A DNA stretch of 64,000 bases from Sandaracinaceae bacterium (GCA_016712745.1 JADJQN010000003.1:310001-374000), one strand, 5' to 3'; positions 53,957-63,507 are shown, counted from the stretch's first letter. Program-made: numbers and translations. Notes: generated by a model not told the origin, from the letters alone.

Positions 53957-56900
53957 TCACCAAGTCGGCATGGCAGTTGTTGTAAGGCCAGGTTTGCTAA
54001 CTACGAGGCGATAGGCACAAGTTGCAGCGGACGTTTGACTCACTCGTAGTCGATATGTGCCGGCCAGCGGTGCATAGAAGTGGCCGCCTGCCCCGCGTCT
54101 ACTACCAGCGGTATCCGCTGCTCCCGTACCGATGCCCGACGTATTGTCATCGGTCCAGATGAAGACCGGACCACCGTCAAAGTGTGCCATCGCAGCTGGC
54201 GGAAGCAACTCGACTTCGAAGCGGCAGCTCGGGGAGTCCGAGAACAGCCCAGCGCTCACACTTTCGTTTGCGTTCAGAAGTATCGAGTAGGTCGCCTCGG
54301 AAGCGGCCGTAGGCAATCGACCGGCGAAACGGTCTCCCCAAGTCTTGCGGGTCGGCAGCGCCGCGGATGACGTCCGGTCGTCGCAGGAAGACATGAGCGA
54401 CGTTGCGCAACTTAGAGTTGCGGTCACTGAGTAACTGCGAGGAACACTCGAGCCGTCGACCACGTCAACTAGATAGTATCCGATGCCGGCGGTGGCGATT
54501 GTCGACGCGGGAATAGTAAGCGAGCCGGATGCAGACCCGAGAAGCGTGCCGGTCGGCCCGTACACCTTAACAGTTGCTGCGGTTGATGACGAGCTTACGA
54601 CCTGCAATGAGCCCGATGTGGAGGGCACGTAGATCTGAAATCGATCGACATCGAGCGCGCTCAAATATCCGCTTTGAGTGACACCACTTGGGAGTGGATA
54701 CGCCTCGTCAGTCACGTTGGGAAAATCGTCCGAGCTCGGCGCAAGGCTGATGCGCGCAGTGTACGGCCCAGTCGTGAGCACACGATTGTGAATCTTAAGG
54801 ACATACCAGCCGTTAGCAGGCAGCGCGATTGTCGTGAACACCACTGACTGACCGGTGGGCGCGGAACTTGTGCCGACCTGCCAACCGTCCGACACGCGAT
54901 ACACGGTTGCGGCTAGGTCGACCGACGAGCCCGGTCGAGGATCCGCGGTCACGATGTAGCTCGAGTTAGCGACGCCTCGAAAAAGAAAGTAGTCGCTGTC
55001 CAGCAATGAATCTAGTTGAGGGTACTGAAGCGGTCCACTTCCCCACGCAAGCGAAGTCCCGGATGAGTTGACGAGCGGAATTGGAAGCGCTTCGGCGCGG
55101 GCGTCGGCGAAGTCATCGCGAGATACGATGCCTGCCTCGTCCGTCACTGACCTTACAGCTCTGGTAATAGCGGCGACGTTTAGACCTTGGTCAGCAAGGC
55201 GTGCATACCAAGTATCGGTGCCCAAGTTGTAGTTGCGCATACCGTTGTTCTGCGCACCCGTTGCCGCGACTGCCATCGCACGAAACGCAGGCAGCCATCC
55301 GATGTCGAACGCCAGGCGCTCACCCACGTTGCTAAACCACTGCTGTCGATAGTTATTCGGTTCGCACTGCCCCCCGCCACCACAATTACCGGTGATCGCA
55401 CAATCCGCGTCGACGGTGCATCGACGGAGGCACGTGCAACTCGAAGTCGGGTCCATGTCCACACGCTGGGTGTATGGAGACAGGAACGACGGGGCAACGG
55501 CATCGAATAGAGGCGAGCCGCACGGCGTGCTCAAACAGTTGATCATTCCTTCTGCTGCGGGCGTGCCGGGATCGTTGTCCTCGAGTGGATTGGCAAAGTC
55601 GTCGGTGGGATCGAAGTACGTATGGTACTTCCAATAGGGCTCGAATTTGAAAGACCCTCCGTTTTGCCAAGTTCTATACTCGGAGAGCACAGTCGCGAAG
55701 AAGCTCGGGAAGTTTTCTTGGAAGCTCGCAAATACTGAGTAGCGCCAAGTGCTTGGGTCTGACGGGCGAAGGCCATCATCTGCTGCGTCCATGTGACTGC
55801 ATCCGTAACCAACCTGCTCAGCGCACGCCTGAACTGTGTGCGCATACTCATGCGCAAATATCGAAAGCATATCGGTGATCAGAGAGTCGGGTGAGGAGGA
55901 GATCACGTCAGTGGGATTCCAGTACACCTGCGTCGTGGCCCACGTTACCTGGCCGGATCCTGGGGGGGTAGTATTGCTCGTTTGCGTACCACCACCGTGC
56001 AATCCGCTCGTTACGTCAGGACGAATAACGATTGACACCGTGTCCGTCACTTCAACGCCAACATAGTATTTGAAAAGATTTTGCCAGTAGGCGTACCAGT
56101 TGAACACGACGGATCCCGCCTTGCGCATCGTGGACGGCTGACTGGACCAAGCATCAGGACTTCCAAAGTTGCGATTCGGATCGCTTGCCTGATTCCATGA
56201 CACGCTAGACGATATAATCGCGGGCCACGAGGAGTCATTCGCACGACGGTCTACTCGACCGTTCGGCCACATTCCTCCACTCGTGCTTTGGCGTCCATTC
56301 AGTTCGATCGTCCACGGTCCTGCGCCTGTGGCCGTATACATCCCGTCGCCATTCGTCGCGCCGATCTCCACTCCGGAGCTATCACGGATACGAGCTCCCC
56401 GAAGTCGGATTGTGGCGCCAGCGGCAGTGCTTCCCGGGGGATAGCCGTGCTGATACAGCGTGCCGCTGCCACGTAACTGAGGATCAGTGCGATTTGTGAC
56501 ATCGCCGCTGAGCGCGTCTATCCGCACCGATTCCTCCGGACTGACCAGAACGTGCCAAGTCGCAGAGCACTCTTGAGCACAGGCCACCAGGAGGAATGCA
56601 GATAGCGCATCACCACCAGCGCTCGCACGCGCGCGCTCCTCACTAATCAATCCTCGAGCCAGCAGTCGGGTCATCGCTGCTGGAACGAGAGGATTCCAGC
56701 GCGCGGTCACCCGCCACACTACGCCAGCGCCCAGTATCGAGCGCTCACTCGAAACGTAGACGTCTAGATAGTCCTGATCGATCCGGTACGCTCCGTGGCG
56801 ACGCAGGAGTCGGACGACATCAAATTCGCCCACCTGCTCTACCGCAACCTGTTCGAGGTCAGAAAAAATCGACGAACCGAATAGAGCTTGAATCTCTGCA

Positions 56901-57514
56901 TGCTTCGCCGACAGGAACGCGTTCCACGCCTGCGCTGCGTCGACGTCGCGGACTACATAGCCGAGTTGCTCCAGTCTTGCAGGCGAACCATTTACAAAAT
57001 CCCACTCCGCACTAAACGCGCCTACGCTTTGCTCGGAAAGTGACACCAATGCATCGAGTTGATCCTGGGCGGGTGTAACGCCGCCCAATGTGCGGTCTGC
57101 CGCGATTGCGTTGCGCAGTGGAATTAACCAAGCGTCCCGCGCGGACGTGGGGGTCGCACCTCGAACTAGCGCGGCTACGTCGTGCAACTGATCCGCATCG
57201 GCGCTTGCCCATGCCTCCGGAAGAGCCCGCCCAGTTGTTCGTTCGATCTCTTCAAGGCGCTGATCCAGAAGTTCGCGAGCGCGGTACTGCTCGGGCGTTG
57301 GTTCCTGCGCGCTCGGCTCCGATTCCCCACGTTCGCCCGACAAACCACTCGCAGGCGACGCGTCATACGTCGACGCGTCGATGTCGGTCGACGCGTCAAC
57401 GTCGCTCGAACCCAGAGCGCTTGTACTACGTTCGCTGTTGGGCGGTGTTTCAACACATGCAGACACGAACAAAGCGATGGCGAGCGACTGATAACCACAA
57501 GTGCGAGAGAGCAT
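53957..57514 (-). CDS. large secreted HEYxH zinc metallopeptidase with PPC domains
   Basis: ATG 57514 is chosen by its GGGGAG ribosome binding site and the lipoprotein signal after it (IALFVSACVETP); 1185 residues. Residues about 70-330 look like a propeptide (FTP/PepSY-like). The catalytic site is HEYAH near residue 555, followed by SVFASFQENFPSFFA, where a downstream Glu could be the third zinc ligand, as in fungalysin- or thermolysin-type gluzincins. A Cys-rich insert (CTCLRRCTVDADC) follows. The C-terminal 400 residues hold pre-peptidase C-terminal-like beta domains. Likely exported protease for prey or polymer degradation. Confidence 0.8.
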   Translation of the reverse strand: MLSRTCGYQSLAIALFVSACVETPPNSERSTSALGSSDVDASTDIDASTYDASPASGLSGERGESEPSAQEPTPEQYRARELLDQRLEEIERTTGRALPEAWASADADQLHDVAALVRGATPTSARDAWLIPLRNAIAADRTLGGVTPAQDQLDALVSLSEQSVGAFSAEWDFVNGSPARLEQLGYVVRDVDAAQAWNAFLSAKHAEIQALFGSSIFSDLEQVAVEQVGEFDVVRLLRRHGAYRIDQDYLDVYVSSERSILGAGVVWRVTARWNPLVPAAMTRLLARGLISEERARASAGGDALSAFLLVACAQECSATWHVLVSPEESVRIDALSGDVTNRTDPQLRGSGTLYQHGYPPGSTAAGATIRLRGARIRDSSGVEIGATNGDGMYTATGAGPWTIELNGRQSTSGGMWPNGRVDRRANDSSWPAIISSSVSWNQASDPNRNFGSPDAWSSQPSTMRKAGSVVFNWYAYWQNLFKYYVGVEVTDTVSIVIRPDVTSGLHGGGTQTSNTTPPGSGQVTWATTQVYWNPTDVISSSPDSLITDMLSIFAHEYAHTVQACAEQVGYGCSHMDAADDGLRPSDPSTWRYSVFASFQENFPSFFATVLSEYRTWQNGGSFKFEPYWKYHTYFDPTDDFANPLEDNDPGTPAAEGMINCLSTPCGSPLFDAVAPSFLSPYTQRVDMDPTSSCTCLRRCTVDADCAITGNCGGGGQCEPNNYRQQWFSNVGERLAFDIGWLPAFRAMAVAATGAQNNGMRNYNLGTDTWYARLADQGLNVAAITRAVRSVTDEAGIVSRDDFADARAEALPIPLVNSSGTSLAWGSGPLQYPQLDSLLDSDYFLFRGVANSSYIVTADPRPGSSVDLAATVYRVSDGWQVGTSSAPTGQSVVFTTIALPANGWYVLKIHNRVLTTGPYTARISLAPSSDDFPNVTDEAYPLPSGVTQSGYLSALDVDRFQIYVPSTSGSLQVVSSSSTAATVKVYGPTGTLLGSASGSLTIPASTIATAGIGYYLVDVVDGSSVPRSYSVTATLSCATSLMSSCDDRTSSAALPTRKTWGDRFAGRLPTAASEATYSILLNANESVSAGLFSDSPSCRFEVELLPPAAMAHFDGGPVFIWTDDNTSGIGTGAADTAGSRRGAGGHFYAPLAGTYRLRVSQTSAATCAYRLVVSKPGLTTTAMPTW

Positions 57515-57907
57515 TCGTTCTCCCCTAGAGCAGATCTGATGCTTCGAGAAATATATGAGGCGTTTTAGTCTGTATATGCCCCCTAGGGGTGAGGCCGCGC
57601 ACGCGAACGATGATCCCGATAAGCATCCGAACCGTTCTGCACGCCAAAACCTTCGTGCGAGGGACTCGCTGACACGCGCGAGCCGAACTGCCAGATGCAA
57701 CGCTTCGATCGGCACCGCAAGCTAGGACGAGCACGGCACGAACAACGAATGCACGTCTACAAGTTAACGCACTGAGGAGCATTCCCCCGCCACCGCTGGG
57801 CATAGGCCGGGCAATACGATCAACATCGCTCAAATTCGTTCGAAGATTTTCGTCACCGAAAACCGCGGCACTCGAGACGCTACGCCGCGCGTTCGTGCGC
57901 GTTCTTA

Positions 57908-57932
57908 GCGGAGGAGAAGGGATTCGAAGCCT
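57908..57932 (-). other. tRNA 3'-end-like relic
   Basis: On the minus strand GGCTTCGAATCCCTTC followed by TCCTCCG resembles the T-arm and acceptor of a serine-type tRNA, but one T-stem pair is broken, and no matching 5' half or anticodon arm is found upstream. Such 3' fragments are left when islands integrate at tRNA genes. Confidence 0.35.
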
Positions 57933-58055
57933 TCGCGCTGAGAGGACATAACTCAATGACGGCACTCGGTTTCTGCTGTCCTCTCGGCGCGTTGTGCGCG
58001 TTGGCCACTGCCCAAGGAGTTCCTTCTGGTTCCGTTGATTCCCACTGATTGCGGG

Positions 58056-58081
58056 TGAGTTTGGGCAGCTATTGGGCAGTG
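58056..58081 (+). repeat. 26-bp direct repeat, copy 2 (possible attachment site)
   Basis: It differs from 47913-47938 at one base (TTTGGGCAGCTATTGGGCAG here). It lies 8 bp from the end of the 58089 gene and beside the tRNA-like relic. Confidence 0.7.
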
Positions 58082-58088
58082 GGCACGT

Positions 58089-58850
58089 TCACCTTGTGAC
58101 ACGCAGTCCGGTCTTCTGCTTGATGTGCTCGACGAGAAGCGGACCGATGGCGAAATTGATTGCACCTGCAATATCTTCAATCTCCGCCGCGAAGTCATTT
58201 CGCCCAACTTGCTTGCTCGCCCAGTTGAGTACTCCTTCGGCGGCAACGTCGACGAAGTAGAAGCGTGTTCGCTCCATCGATGCACCCAACGAGACGTACG
58301 CATGTTTGAGAAACGCCGACTTCTTTCCCGCGTTCAGAAATCGTTCCGAGTAACACTGAGATAGCTTCTTCGGCTGGTAGTAGTGGAAGGCGACGGTGTC
58401 TCGGACTCGCTGAAGGGTCGTGGCGGTTCCGCCTTTTCGTTCACGCGCTGCTGCTATCAGTTGCCGCCAGCGACGACGTGGGTCCAGCTTCGGCTGCTTC
58501 CTTCGGGGTAATGCGGCGAGCAGTTTCTGAAAGTCGGCACCGCTGATGACGTGCTCGTGCTCACGAAGGAGGACGAGAATCTCGTGTGCAATGCCGGCAA
58601 CGAGCCGTTGCAGTTGTATCTGCATGCCAGAGAACTGCCCCAGGTACGCGGTCGGTGACGTGGCGTTCTTTGGCGTGTGCGGTTTCATCCACCAAGAGAC
58701 AATCAGGAGGCCTTTCAGGTCGTTGAACGCAAGCGCTAAGCCCAGCATGAGTAAATCCATGTCGCTCGGAGGCTCCGACATCAGTGCGCGCGGGTCGAAC
58801 TGCTGAATCTCAGCACAGTCGAAATCTGGAAGCGGTTCATTTTGTCGCAT
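58089..58850 (-). CDS. hypothetical protein of a defence-type island
   Basis: 253 residues, soluble and helix-rich, no signal. Visible segments include DMDLLMLGLALAFNDLKGLL, LQRVRDTVAFHYYQPKKLSQ and AGAINFAIGPLLVEHIKQ. The 'RVRDTVAFHY' block recurs in uncharacterised proteins near mobile elements, as I recall, but I cannot name a family. It is the first gene after the att-like repeat. Confidence 0.6.
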   Translation of the reverse strand: MRQNEPLPDFDCAEIQQFDPRALMSEPPSDMDLLMLGLALAFNDLKGLLIVSWWMKPHTPKNATSPTAYLGQFSGMQIQLQRLVAGIAHEILVLLREHEHVISGADFQKLLAALPRRKQPKLDPRRRWRQLIAAARERKGGTATTLQRVRDTVAFHYYQPKKLSQCYSERFLNAGKKSAFLKHAYVSLGASMERTRFYFVDVAAEGVLNWASKQVGRNDFAAEIEDIAGAINFAIGPLLVEHIKQKTGLRVTR

Positions 58851-58900
58851 CGATGTCCCCCAAGCTTTCTTGCTGACACGCGTCGCTCACGCCTAGGAGG

Positions 58901-59143
58901 CTACAAAGGAATCGGTGGCTCGACGACGATTGTGCGCAGCAATATCGCGCCGTCGTCGCGCTCGCGAAAAACGACCCATAGGTTGCGGTCTCGTACACGC
59001 CTCGCGAATGCACTTCCTACCGGCGGCATCGCTATGGTTGTGTCAGCCGGCGTGGGTAACGTCGGAGCGTTGGCAATCGCTCGAATCGTTGCTGCCAGCG
59101 CCAGCGCCACGTCCGTTCTTGGCTGAATGCCAAGCCGCTGCAC
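58901..59143 (-). CDS. small toxin-like partner of the Panacea gene
   Basis: The frame reaches back to 59215 and overlaps the antitoxin gene; GTG 59143 is the first start after it and gives 80 residues. The end GSAFARRVRDRNLWVVFRER DDGAILLRTIVV is a beta-rich RelE/HigB-like ending ('R..DRNLWVVFR..DDG..L'). Panacea antitoxins are known to pair with very varied toxins, which makes this the natural candidate. No confirmed family. Confidence 0.45.
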   Translation of the reverse strand: MQRLGIQPRTDVALALAATIRAIANAPTLPTPADTTIAMPPVGSAFARRVRDRNLWVVFRERDDGAILLRTIVVEPPIPL

Positions 59144-59163
59144 CGCACTGGAGTATGGACGGC

Positions 59164-59760
59164 TTAGTTGGACCAGTCGCTCGGCCAAGGCGTGCCATCC
59201 CCGGTTTCGAGCCACTTCAGATGCTCGTCTGCATCGACGTAGTCGCTGTCGTCGACCACGCTGGCCTCGTCTTCCGGTAACGCGAGAAGCACACGGAATC
59301 CCCGTTCCTGCTCGGGCAGGATGCGCATGGGTTCCCGACTGACAAAATACTCGCGCAGCGACTCTACCGAGATGGGTGCCTTGCTCGGAGCCTCCGCACT
59401 AAGTCCGTGGCGCGCGTCGCGCCAGGGTCGTTCTCGGTGGCTCAGCTCAACAAGTTGGCCAGGTGTAAACGGTGCGTACGCGCGGAGCACCTCTCTCACT
59501 GCGCGCTCCTCCAAGGCGTTGAGCTTTTCGGGGTCACCGCTCGTTGCCTTCGTGATCGTGTACTGCCGCGAGTACTCTTTGAATACGTCGGGAACAACCG
59601 GACCCTTCGGCCAAGCCTCGATTTGTTCCCCGAAGAGCGGCGCACCCGTCCATGCCACGTGCCACGCCTGCGCGTAGTAGAGGAGCTTTTGCAACTGATA
59701 TCCGGTCATTCCACCGGACTCGGCGATTAGGAACGCCGCAACATCACGAGCACTCGCCAT
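59164..59760 (-). CDS. Panacea (DUF4065/SocA-like) antitoxin-domain protein
   Basis: ATG 59760 (MASARDVAAFLI) gives 198 residues. The Panacea/DUF4065 signature is clear: AESGGMTGYQLQKLLYYAQA, HVAWTGAPLFGEQIEAWPKG PVVPDVF and RQYTI. The family acts as a general antitoxin or proteolysis adaptor (SocA/PanA). A small toxin-like frame is directly downstream. Confidence 0.9.
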   Translation of the reverse strand: MASARDVAAFLIAESGGMTGYQLQKLLYYAQAWHVAWTGAPLFGEQIEAWPKGPVVPDVFKEYSRQYTITKATSGDPEKLNALEERAVREVLRAYAPFTPGQLVELSHRERPWRDARHGLSAEAPSKAPISVESLREYFVSREPMRILPEQERGFRVLLALPEDEASVVDDSDYVDADEHLKWLETGDGTPWPSDWSN

Positions 59761-59940
59761 CGTCACCTTCACACGAAGGCTAGCGCAATGTAGGCCGATT
59801 TTCCATTCGGCCACCGGAAAATGGAAATCTGCGCACCGATTCGGGACACGGTCAGTCCGCGCACGCATGAAATCCTGCGGAACTCCGTCCGCAATCGCGG
59901 TGCATGTTGCTGCGGGCTGGAGGTCCGGTAGCCTCGCCGG

Positions 59941-60786
59941 ATGCCCAACATTGAGCTGGCGGACGTGCTTCGGACCTATGGCTTAGACGTCAGAGCCGCA
60001 CGCACGAAAATAGTCCGGCATGTGGATCCAAAGTACCGACTCGACAACCTCGGCGAGCACATGCACGTGTACGAGTCGGTCCAAAGCAGGCCCGTATTCC
60101 AAGGCTGTCAGTACGTGGTCTCGTGCCTTGGCGAGGAACGCATGCGTTCTCGGTTGCTGTGGGTCAAGCGCGTTGTGGGTGAGGACACGCCACCGCGCGC
60201 GTGGCCGCCGGGCTTTCCGCATCCTGATATGCAAATAGGCGGGCGCTGTTATCGGCTCGAACGTTGCAAAGGATTCGAGATGCTGGAGGGCCGCGTCATC
60301 GTGGACTGGGGCGAGTCGACGCGCTCTTGGCACCAATGGCTCGGCGCCGAAGGCAAGCCCGTCATCGAAATACTTCCATCTGGCTTCGTGCGCTCGTTTC
60401 CAGGCTACGACGATGTCCTGCTCACCCACACGGAGCTACGCGCGATCGTTGCCAATCCGGATGGCAACCGCGTGTGGCATGACCGCCTCTCAAATGTTTC
60501 GGCCATCTACTTGATTGCACACGCACCGAGCCGGAGGTTGTACATCGGCTCCGCGTCAGGCGCCGGCGGACTCATGCACCGCTGGTCGGCATACGCGAAG
60601 AACGGACACGGCGGAAACAAACTTCTGCGTGCCATCCTCGCGGAGCGCGACGACGCACCGCATGAGTTCGCGTACTCGATTCTTCGCGTGCTTCCACAAG
60701 CAACGTCGCGCGACGAACTTCTTGCCATTGAACGCGTATTCAAGCGGAAGCTCGGGGACAGGGCCTTCGACCTGAACGCCAACTGA
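59941..60786 (+). CDS. GIY-YIG nuclease-domain protein with unknown N-terminus
   Basis: 281 residues. The last 95 residues form a GIY-YIG domain: SAIYLIAHAPSRRLYIGSAS, HRWSAYAKNGHGGNKLLRAI and a catalytic-type Glu in DELLAIERVFKRKLG. The first 185 residues (HEHMHVYESVQSRPVFQGCQ-like, FVRSFPGYDDVLLTHTELRA) are of no family I know; they may target a DNA or protein. Convergent with the type I restriction operon, 25 bp away. Confidence 0.8.
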   Translation: MPNIELADVLRTYGLDVRAARTKIVRHVDPKYRLDNLGEHMHVYESVQSRPVFQGCQYVVSCLGEERMRSRLLWVKRVVGEDTPPRAWPPGFPHPDMQIGGRCYRLERCKGFEMLEGRVIVDWGESTRSWHQWLGAEGKPVIEILPSGFVRSFPGYDDVLLTHTELRAIVANPDGNRVWHDRLSNVSAIYLIAHAPSRRLYIGSASGAGGLMHRWSAYAKNGHGGNKLLRAILAERDDAPHEFAYSILRVLPQATSRDELLAIERVFKRKLGDRAFDLNAN

Positions 60787-60811
60787 TTCCAGACCTAACG
60801 CAACGCCGTGC

Positions 60812-61834
60812 TCAGGGCTTCGTTGGTGTGGATGCCGCCCGGATAGCTGTTCCGAGCTTTTCGACGAGGCCGACCATTTCGGTTACGTCAGCCGGAAGCA
60901 CAACAATGCGCTGGCCCGGACGGTAGGTCACGTCACCGGAGTTTTTGACGTACTTGTCGTCAACGAGGCCTTCGCGGTGTGCGAGAAGGTGCCGGCGTTG
61001 AAAGAGCACATCGAGGCGCCGGTATTCCTTCGCGCTAAGCCAATCGTCATAGCCTTTCCCAACTGCCGACCGCCAGAGTTCGCTCCCCTCGTCGAGTGAC
61101 TGAAAGACATTGCGTCGGGGCGGCTTCGCGCCAGCGGGCGAGACGTAAAGGCGTTCAGCAAGGTGCTGAAAAGCGACGACGCAGTCTTGAAGCCCATTCT
61201 CCACCGTCGACGCGCAAAACGTGTCTGCCTCATCGGCGCCGAGAGTAGCCGCGAGCGCTCCTCGCACGACTTCGAGACCGTCGATTTTCGCTCGTACCTT
61301 GGCGAGTGCACCGTCGAACATGCGCTCTACCGAGTTGTGACCACAGCATGGACAGAAAAACGCCGAACCGAGCACCGCGAATCCGGCACCGCACTTTTCA
61401 CAGACGAGTGTTTGCTCAAGTACGTTTACCGCTTCCACGGGCAATGCTGCGGTCGTCGAGTGCTTTCGTCCGGAAACATTCATCGAGATACTTATCAAAC
61501 TGCGTGGAGCGGTGGTATTGAACGCGCGCGCATCTTCTTGAAGCGCATTGCCGATGCGTGCACGAACTACCTTTCCAACTTCCGCGCGCGCGCGTTTTAG
61601 CTGGTCTGTCGTCCACCAATGATCATCTGGAGCGGTATGGCCGCATCTCGGGCAGTGCGCTGAGGCGTTCTTGAGGCGCGTCGTCCAGTCCTCGATAAGA
61701 ACTTTGAAGATGAACTTGCACGCTTCGGCGGGGCATTCGCGGTCCAGATAGCCGCGCTCGTCCGCTCGAATCGGGACGGCGACTTGCTCGCGCTTCAGAC
61801 GTTCGAGTTCGCGCATGACTTTCTTGAAGACCAC
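60812..61834 (-). CDS. zinc-ribbon protein with HEPN-like motif, downstream of hsdS
   Basis: GTG 61834 is chosen for an AGGAG site 7 nt upstream, 14 bp after the hsdS stop; a longer frame runs inside hsdS. 340 residues. Cys pairs CPRCGH (with an earlier DRECPAEAC) and CEKCGAGF..FFCPCCGH suggest two zinc ribbons. Near the C-terminus RRHLLAHREGLVDDKYV (Arg280..His286) fits the Rx4-6H active site of HEPN ribonucleases. Operon place beside a type I restriction system recalls the RNA-cutting guards PrrC/RloC, but the domain make-up is different. Function is inferred, not known. Confidence 0.65.
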   Translation of the reverse strand: MVFKKVMRELERLKREQVAVPIRADERGYLDRECPAEACKFIFKVLIEDWTTRLKNASAHCPRCGHTAPDDHWWTTDQLKRARAEVGKVVRARIGNALQEDARAFNTTAPRSLISISMNVSGRKHSTTAALPVEAVNVLEQTLVCEKCGAGFAVLGSAFFCPCCGHNSVERMFDGALAKVRAKIDGLEVVRGALAATLGADEADTFCASTVENGLQDCVVAFQHLAERLYVSPAGAKPPRRNVFQSLDEGSELWRSAVGKGYDDWLSAKEYRRLDVLFQRRHLLAHREGLVDDKYVKNSGDVTYRPGQRIVVLPADVTEMVGLVEKLGTAIRAASTPTKP

Positions 61835-61848
61835 GGAAGACTCCTCTC

Positions 61849-63507
61849 TCAGGCGACGAGTTCCTGGACGACCGCCTCGACGAGCTTTGTCGCGCAGTCT
61901 TCGGCGTGACCCAGGCGAGCTTCGAGTGCGTCGCAGAGTTTCATGAGCTGTTCGACCTTTGCGACTATGCGCCCCTGTTCCTGCAACGGAGGACATGGAA
62001 CTCGAATGACCTTCATGCGGTTGAGGTACAAGCAAGGTTGTGCCTGCTGCTTGACGCCCGCCCAAATCTGACGCTGGCCCCGTGGCGAGCGGAGAACGGC
62101 CGACAAGAAATCCGCAGTCATCTTTCGCGGGTCGGGGCGGAGAACCGCGACGCTTCTCACCAGGACGAACCCGCCTGCATCACGCAAGACGCACATTCGG
62201 CCAGTTGTCGCACCGACGCAGACCATGAGGAGGTCGCCGACTTGCGGTTTGCAGCGTCGCCAGCACTTCTCCGCAGTCTGAATCTCAACAAAGTCAGTCG
62301 TCGTATAGTCCATGTGACCATCTCTGACGTTTTTCGCGGTGACGAGCGGAATACCGACGGGGACGCGCTGCGGAGTGAGGTGCTCTCCGTCTGTCACCAA
62401 CGACGTCACGCTCTCCACCGTCTCCCACGTCCAGTCGGCAGGCAGGCCGTTGCCTGTGGCGCCAGCATTGAGACGGCCCGACGTCGCGAGGTCGAGAACG
62501 CTTTGGCGAACGGCCGAGACTTTCTCCGCGCAGTTCACCAGCAAGTCGAAGTTCTCGACGACGCGCTTCCAGGCGACGTCGAACTCTTCTGGGCCTTCGG
62601 CGGTGGTGAGGGCTTCGAGGGCGGACTTGGTGAGACGGGCGCTGGTGACGCGCTTCTTGGTCTGGCGAGCTTCGAGTTCGTCGCAGAGGGCCATGAGCTG
62701 GTCGACCTTGGCGACGATGCGCTTCTGCTCAGCGAGTGGTGGCAGCGGAATCGCCAACGCCTCCAGCTTGCCCTTCGTGATGTGTTGCAACCCGACCCCG
62801 CCGTGTGCCTGAGCAATCATCTCGTCGAGGCGAGCGTTTATCGCGATGCGGAGGAAGCCAAGCTCGTACGCCTTCGCGTAGATCTCGCCTCGAAAGATGT
62901 GCTGGTTCAGAACTCCTTTGGGTCCGTTCCAGATGAACGCACCGAAAGAGGTGCCCGGCGTTCCCGACCAACTGATTAGGAAGTCACCTGGTCCCAAGTG
63001 GTGCTTCGCTTCCACCGCGAATGCGCAGTGGTTGAAGGGCGCGGACGGGTTGTTCAGATTCTGGATTCGCACGATGGGCAGCCCGGATGTGCTCCAGTCA
63101 TTTGGCTTGAACGCGCGGCCGTTCACGAGGTTCATAGCGTGACCGATGCGAGTCCACGCCCAAGGGTGCGGCAACGAGAATGGCACCTCGTCATTGCCAA
63201 GGACACGAAGCTCCTCCATTTGTCGGGCGTCGCCACGCGCCAGCTTGCTTTGCCGATCTCGCTGAGCGGCTGCGAGGAGGAGGGTCACCGAATCGTCATA
63301 AGCCTCGCGCGTGCTCAAGCGCCAACGGATTGCAAAATGCAGAATCAGCTTGCGCAATGCAGACGTGCCACCAGCGGTCTCGGATAGTACGTGAAACTGA
63401 GCGAGCAAGACGGCGCTCGACGTGACGCCGGGTCGCACGCCGGCGAGAGCCGAAGCGACCAATGTCGAGTGCGCACGCGGGGCAGTGACCTCGTCCACGA
63501 CGTTCAC
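61849..63507 (-). CDS. hsdS: type I restriction enzyme specificity subunit HsdS
   Basis: 552 residues from a GTG start that overlaps the hsdM stop (GTGA). The two-half design is plain: each target-recognition domain is followed by the conserved helix (IPLPPLAEQKRIVAKVDQLM near residue 250 and CPPLQEQGRIVAKVEQLM near 515). The N-terminal 90 residues add an extra helical region. TRD sequences differ, so it recognises a bipartite asymmetric site. Confidence 0.96.
   Translation of the reverse strand: MNVVDEVTAPRAHSTLVASALAGVRPGVTSSAVLLAQFHVLSETAGGTSALRKLILHFAIRWRLSTREAYDDSVTLLLAAAQRDRQSKLARGDARQMEELRVLGNDEVPFSLPHPWAWTRIGHAMNLVNGRAFKPNDWSTSGLPIVRIQNLNNPSAPFNHCAFAVEAKHHLGPGDFLISWSGTPGTSFGAFIWNGPKGVLNQHIFRGEIYAKAYELGFLRIAINARLDEMIAQAHGGVGLQHITKGKLEALAIPLPPLAEQKRIVAKVDQLMALCDELEARQTKKRVTSARLTKSALEALTTAEGPEEFDVAWKRVVENFDLLVNCAEKVSAVRQSVLDLATSGRLNAGATGNGLPADWTWETVESVTSLVTDGEHLTPQRVPVGIPLVTAKNVRDGHMDYTTTDFVEIQTAEKCWRRCKPQVGDLLMVCVGATTGRMCVLRDAGGFVLVRSVAVLRPDPRKMTADFLSAVLRSPRGQRQIWAGVKQQAQPCLYLNRMKVIRVPCPPLQEQGRIVAKVEQLMKLCDALEARLGHAEDCATKLVEAVVQELVA

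Larger units (their letters stand above)
57515..58088. other. 574-bp non-coding stretch with tRNA-like relic and att-like repeat
   Basis: No supported gene: a 146-codon minus-strand frame (57965-57525) has no family match and overlaps the peptidase leader. The stretch holds a tRNA 3'-end-like sequence (57908-57932, minus), an imperfect 14-bp inverted repeat (57935-57948/57977-57990, one mismatch), a CACTGCCCAA core at 58006 and the second 26-bp repeat copy. This is what an integration junction would look like. Confidence 0.5.

Noticed and set aside
57525..57965. 146-codon minus-strand frame upstream of the metallopeptidase
   Set aside because: No family match, Arg-rich composition, and it overlaps the peptidase leader and the tRNA-like relic.
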